Part shown: positions 59,560 to 64,000 of the stretch, in pieces | Numbering within the stretch: position 1 is the first letter of the stretch | How the letters are laid out: the number at the start of each line of letters is the position of its first letter | NCBI GenBank assembly: GCA_021904315.1 | Contig: CM038922.1 | Span: 8,531,347 to 8,595,346, forward strand | Direction: 5' to 3' | DNA: 64,000 nucleotides | From: Sphagnum magellanicum | Taxonomy: Eukaryota > Streptophyta > Sphagnopsida > Sphagnales > Sphagnaceae | The notes under the pieces: generated by a model | Database searches by the model: none | Told to the model about the DNA's origin: nothing | What the model saw: only the letters and a program-made list of their open reading frames with translations | Made by a program: the position numbers and the translations under genes

Positions 59560-60263
59560 TTATATATATATATAATATCGGTGGTTTTGTCGGCTTGCGG
59601 TGGTCGTCCTTTCCATCCGTCCGTCCCGTCATTCATCCATCCCCTCATCCGTGGGGAAGATAGAAAATGCTTTGGGTCTTATGCCCAATTGCAACCCCAC
59701 ACAAGGATTGACTTTATAGATAACTCTCTTGTTCCTTCTTCATCAAGTCCCTGTTTTCTTTCTTTTGAAGCCAGAGAAGAAGTCAAGGAAGCAAAAAAGA
59801 GGAAAAAAAAAACAAACCCTTGGACATAAAACCAGAGTATTTAGTAAGCACCAGTGTTGGGTGGGCACCAGAAATTGGCACCAAATCCCTTATCTAGGCA
59901 ATGCTTAATTCTCAATTATCAGAGAACCAGTTCTAACTCTGATAATAAGCATGGTTCTCAAATATTGAAAAAATTTCATCACCACTCATGAAACAACCTC
60001 TCCTATTCACAGATCCTATTAATTAGATGAGGTGCCTTCGAATTTATTTATTTATTTATTTATTTTTGTAATTGGTCCATCACTCCAAAAAAAAAGGAAA
60101 CTATGGAGGCTCCTCAAAAAATAGTTTATATTTAGCCTTTGCAGTGGCTCCATGAAATTTGTCTTCTCAAAAGACTTCCTCTCCATTTTTGGCCTGGGCT
60201 AATACCCCTTGCAACAATCACCCTACCTATTCACAGTGCCCGAAGGTCACGGGTACCCACTAG
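59560..60263 (+). mobile_element. Helitron-like element E, ~700 bp
   Basis: The 3' end reads GTGCCCG-AAGGTCA-CGGGTAC (imperfect hairpin), CCACTAG, then T (60,264). The 5' part TATATATAATATCGGTGG then TTTTGTCGGCTTGCGG resembles the minus-strand sequence starting TCTCTATATATAATATTGCT at 60,807; here the first bases are altered, so the start is approximate. The last ~514 bp (59,750-60,263) are shared with the minus-strand element ending at 60,808. The first ~190 bp are not shared. Confidence 0.7.
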
Positions 60264-60389
60264 TTATATATAATATTTTATGTGTATGTCCGTCCGGTCG
60301 TCCTCCTTGGGGGTAAAGGGGTTAGGGTTAGCACGCCCTTCATAATGAATATTTTTGGGCTTATGATATAGTTTACCTTATGCTTTACA

Positions 60390-60428
<39 letters not shown>

Positions 60429-60807
60429 GGAGTAAGGCCCATGGGTGGGGTGGGTTTCAGAAATAAGGGGCCTAGGAAGAGGGGCTTTACCTTATACTTA
60501 AGTAATTTTTAGTTTTTACAACATGTAGAGACTTGCAATAAAACTAAATTTTGCCAAGTTGGGAATTGGGATTAGGTTTTCTTTGTTATAATTTTTAAAA
60601 AATAATTTTTAAACAAATATTTATAAATTTGTGATGTCGCAAATTTGGTGAAATTTTTGAAAATACTAGAAAAATTAGTTGACTTTACACTAGGGAAACA
60701 AAAAAAATTCCCTATTTACACTAGAACTTGGGATCCCTTTTGTTTCCCTGGTTACCTTTCCCACGACCGTCGCAAGTGGACAAAACCAGCAATATTATAT
60801 ATAGAGA
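60264..60807. mobile_element. Spacer between inverted Helitron-like elements; further Helitron fragments
   Basis: Starts TTATATATAATATTTTATG followed by GTCCGTCC. On the opposite strand it starts TCTCTATATATAATATTGCT then GGTTTTGTCC, so both edges look like Helitron 5' ends abutting a 3' end. Contains a 35-G homopolymer (60,393-60,427). No coding sequence. Confidence 0.5.
60393..60427 (+). repeat. Poly-G run, 35 bases
   Basis: An uninterrupted run of G in the given sequence. Its length is likely variable and prone to assembly error. Confidence 0.9.
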
Positions 60808-63800
60808 TTAGTGGGTACCCGTGACCTTCGGGCACTATGAATAGGTAGGGTGATTGTTGCAAGGGGTATTAGCCCAGGCCAAAAATGGAGAGGAAGTCTT
60901 TTGAGAAGACAAATTTCATGGAGCCACTGCAAAGGCTAAATATAAACTATTTTTTGAGGAGCCTCCATAGTTTCCTTTTTTTTTAGAGTGATGGACCAAT
61001 TACCAAAAAAAAATTAAAAATTAAAAAAATTCGGAGGCACCTCATCTAATTAATAGGAGCTGTGAATAGGAGAGGTTGTTTCATGAGTGGTGATGAAATT
61101 TTTTCAATATTTGAGAACCATGCTTATTATCAGAGTTAGAACTGGTTCTCTAATAATTGAGAACTAAGCATCGCCTGGATAAGGGATTCGGTGCCAATTT
61201 CTTGTGCCCACCCAACATTGGTGCTTACTGAATACTCTGGTCTTATGTCCAAGGGTTTGTTTTTTTTTTCCTCTTTTTTGCTTCCTTGACTTCTTCTCTG
61301 GCTTCAAAAGAAAGAAAACAGGTTGCTCTCATGGGTTGCAGTGGCTTTGGCCAAAGCTGAACTGATTGCTTCCGCCTCTGTTGCTGATGCCTCCACAAGT
61401 GTCTCAATCCCTTTTCTTTCACTCCTGCCAACCATCATCCCCACACCAAGCTTTCATTTATTGCTGCTGCTCTCCATGTCCCACTTCTGGAGGACGCTAT
61501 AGATGCCAAGCATACATCATACAACCTAATCTTCTGAGTCAAATCCAGATCCAAGACAAATAGCACCTCAGCAGACATCCATATCTAAAATTGAGACAAC
61601 TGCTTGACAATTTACCTAAGGTAACAGGAGACACATGATTGTAGAGTTGGAAGTGAGAGAAGAGAGCTGTGGCACATGGTTGACATCAGTGTGAATGCTC
61701 TCATGGGCATCAATCTCAACAACCTCAGGTTGTAGCAGTAGGCTAGCTACCTAAAACCCAAACTTCTTCCAAACTGTATAAACAGGTTTCCTTCACATAC
61801 CGATGTTCATGAGAAAGAGCATTTTCAGTGCTGATGTCCATGGTTGCATCACCCTCCAATGGTGCAGCCACTGGACTGGCCATAACCACAGACCTATCCG
61901 TTAATGAAGTGTCGGCATCATCAACAGGTACCCCCCCTTCATGTTGCCTGGTCATGTTGGCAGGTGATGCAGGTGATGCAGGTGATGAGGCGGCCACTGA
62001 TGCAGCATGCAACGCTGATGACGTTGTCTCAGCAGCTGCCAAGTCTTCTGCTACTAATAGATCATCCAGCAACACTCCTGTCACAGTTCACAAAGTCTTG
62101 TCTTCATGCTACAGTTCTTAAAAAAAACTGAGAACAAGTGGGACCCACTGGTACCCATCTGTACCATTGGGAAAAATCAACAAGGCATGATTGGATGACT
62201 ATATAGCACCAGAAGATCACAACTCTGTTCTTTGACAACTTACAACAATGATTTTTTTGCATACCCAACCATCAATCCTTAACAGCAGCACCTTTCAAAC
62301 ACGGCTTTCAATACAATATGAGGACTGGTGATGTTATTGGGTCCATCTGGAATCTGCCAGAGCTTGATAAGAAGAAGAAAGCAATATAGACATAAAGAGT
62401 GACATCCAGCCATACCTCCCCTAAGCCCACCATAGACAAAAATGAGATCATCTACAGCTGCAGCAGCATGACGGCACCGTCTTGTGAGCTCACTGGCAGC
62501 ATCACCACCCGATGCATCATTACTGTACCTTCCTGTCCATGGGCTTGTCACTACCACCCTCCTATCACACCACACCCCTGCAGCTGTGTCCAGAACTGCA
62601 CCACCAAGAACACAATCCCAGATCCAAGATTTAGAATTGGAAGCCTTCGCAAAACCTGGCAAAAGTTCTCTAGACTCAAAGCCACATGACACTTCTAACC
62701 CTTGCCAGTACAGACCAGATTTCTGATACCCATCCATTTTCTTTGAAGGTGCAGGCATATCATCTAAGAAGAGGTTTCATTGCCAGCTTGTAGTAGTACT
62801 GACCTGCAACACTGGATGCATCCTCAACCATCCGGTCACCTCCAAGGGTTCCTCCTGAAACATGAAGCCTAGCATTTACAAACACCTGCACAAGAATGAC
62901 AAATAACGTACTAAGATCCCCATGAAAAAGACATAACATACTCACAATATTCTCAGCACACACTGAAGAAAGCATACTCTTGCACATCTCACCTGGTGAG
63001 ACTGGATCCAGAAATCCAAACAAAAAAAGAACCAATGACACGTGTTTTGATAGAATGCAAAACGGTGCAGAAATTCTCAAAGAAAAGTTGCTCACAGCTG
63101 CATGTTGGTATCGTGCTGAAGGTGATATCCCAGGAGCAACAGCCCACTCCCACCGTCCATCATGATGTTTTGCAAGTCCATATGCTGTATCAAGTGGCTA
63201 CAGATAGCAAATCTCACTGATTAGTCTTCTGGAATACATATTACATCATGGAAAAACTATCAAACATATGCACACAATTCTTCATAACTACTGAAAATTC
63301 CAAATGAGCTTCTCAGAGGCTTAAGTTGCATTCACCATAAAAGAACATGTGTAGAAAAGGACATTTCATTTGAAAGGTTACTGGAGCATACCACACTGTT
63401 GGCATCTCTTCCGCCGCAAAGAAGCAGCAGGCCATCTGATCGAGCACATGCTGTTGCATATCTGCAAGCAGATAGCAGAAGACCATCATAAACAAAGGAA
63501 ACTGGAGAGAGAGACCAAAGTAAACTCCAGAAGAGTACCAAAAGAAAGTAGAGGCAGGTGTATGTTTGACATTGGCTGATTTTTAGTCTCAGTGAAATGC
63601 TACTACGTACATGCAAGGGGGAGGGCCCTCTCCTTCTGGGTCCAGCTTCCGCCACTCATAAGGCTTTGCTGCTGTATCTAGAGCCCAGACATCTGAAAGT
63701 GGACGTTTACCTGCTCAGTAGAAGGGTCATGTTAGAAATTCTTACACCCTGTGAGACGAGCGATCTGTGAACAACTTCCATAACTCTGACAACAAAAAGA

Positions 63801-64000
63801 CTAACCATCATTGCCACTGGTGCAGATGAGAAACCGCTGCCCCACCAAGGCCATAACATGGCCATACCGAGGACCCGGTCCTGGCCCTTGCACAACCACC
63901 CTGCCCACCACCGCCCTTCCCCCTATTCAGCACTCCCCTTGAAACAAGACAGTTTTTACAGATGCCTAATGATGGTGGAAAACCATGAAGAGGAGAGGGT
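60808..64000 (-). mobile_element. Helitron-like element F with BSL gene fragment; 5' end outside window
   Basis: On the minus strand it ends with the same imperfect hairpin as element E, CCACTAA, followed by T (60,807). The terminal 514 bp (61,321-60,808) match element E in inverse orientation. Upstream of that boundary the sequence switches abruptly to intact exons and introns of a BSL-type gene, up to the window edge. The 5' end of the element is not seen. Whether the gene was carried in by the Helitron or was resident and truncated cannot be decided here. Confidence 0.6.
61304..63900 (-). pseudogene. BSL-like: BSL/PPKL-type Kelch-phosphatase gene fragment, Kelch exons only
   Basis: BSU1-like (BSL) enzymes are plant Ser/Thr phosphatases with N-terminal Kelch repeats that act in brassinosteroid signalling. 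Eight exons, all GT-AG and in frame: 63,900-63,806; 63,710-63,611; 63,461-63,392; 63,197-63,096; 62,885-62,804; 62,595-62,416; 62,077-61,801; 61,424-61,304. They encode 'VVVQGPGPGPRYGHVMALVG', 'GLLLLCGGRDANSV', 'YGLAKHHDGRWEWAVAPGIS', 'NARLHVSGGTLGG', 'VLDTAAGVWCDR', 'RCRHAAAAVDDLIFVYGGLR', 'LLDDLLVAEDLAAAETT' and 'LVEASATEAEAISSALA', collinear with BSL2/BSL3. After T-H-E the frame leaves BSL homology, enters the Helitron-shared sequence (below 61,322) and stops at 61,304. The phosphatase domain is nowhere to the left. The first Kelch exons lie beyond the window. Confidence 0.85.

Noticed and set aside
1..64000. tRNA, rRNA or snoRNA genes, organellar insertions
   Set aside because: Scanning by eye for A/B-box tRNA blocks, rRNA motifs or organelle genes found none. 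A small one could be missed without tRNAscan or a similar search.

Overview
The window reads as nuclear DNA from a land plant with a repeat-rich, AT-rich genome. The evidence is the host genes (a two-domain GMP synthase, a membrane steroid-binding/cytochrome-b5-like protein, a plant universal stress protein, Kelch exons of a BSL/PPKL phosphatase, and a PLAC8 Cys-rich protein), GT-AG introns, telo-box motifs upstream of the GMP synthase, and plant transposon families (Ty3/gypsy including a chromovirus, CACTA, Harbinger, hAT, Helitron). I cannot fix the lineage. The large AT-rich intergenic stretches would fit a fern, lycophyte or gymnosperm as well as an angiosperm, and this is only a weak impression.

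Layout. 1-6.1 kb: a decayed plus-strand Ty3/gypsy pol (RNase H then integrase), broken by a complete CACTA-type element (739-3869, TSD ATG) and by a 910-bp solo LTR (4147-5056). 7.9-14.5 kb: a PLAC8-family gene or pseudogene between two inverted ~310-bp repeats. The left repeat is split by two head-to-tail Helitrons (7976-11938), and the right repeat shows the uninterrupted site. 15.9-17.1 kb: a dead Harbinger transposase. 17-24 kb: AT-rich DNA with a ~155-bp tandem repeat. 24,237-30,603: a complete but dead minus-strand chromovirus with 5-bp TSDs and a coding-like antisense segment in its leader. 30.6-39.5 kb: AT-rich DNA with a minus-strand hAT pseudogene split by a 357-bp Helitron (37,213-37,569).

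The host-gene island runs from 39.6 to 53.4 kb: GMP synthase (+, 2 exons, 534 aa) and a MAPR/MSBP gene (-, 2 coding exons plus an inferred 5'UTR intron) face each other tail to tail. A 47-bp minisatellite abuts the MAPR 5' end. A second possible Helitron lies at 49.65-50.43 kb, followed by a 4-exon universal stress protein (+, 167 aa). 53.4-64 kb: a second hAT pseudogene of the same family, then an inverted pair of Helitron-like elements. The minus-strand member carries eight clean Kelch-region exons of a BSL-type phosphatase whose reading frame runs straight into the shared Helitron 3' sequence. The catalytic phosphatase domain is absent, so this is either Helitron gene capture or truncation of a resident gene.

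The housekeeping genes show no functional link to each other. The coherent story here is nested transposition: several insertions can be placed to the base because a broken reading frame or a paralogous copy supplies the empty site.
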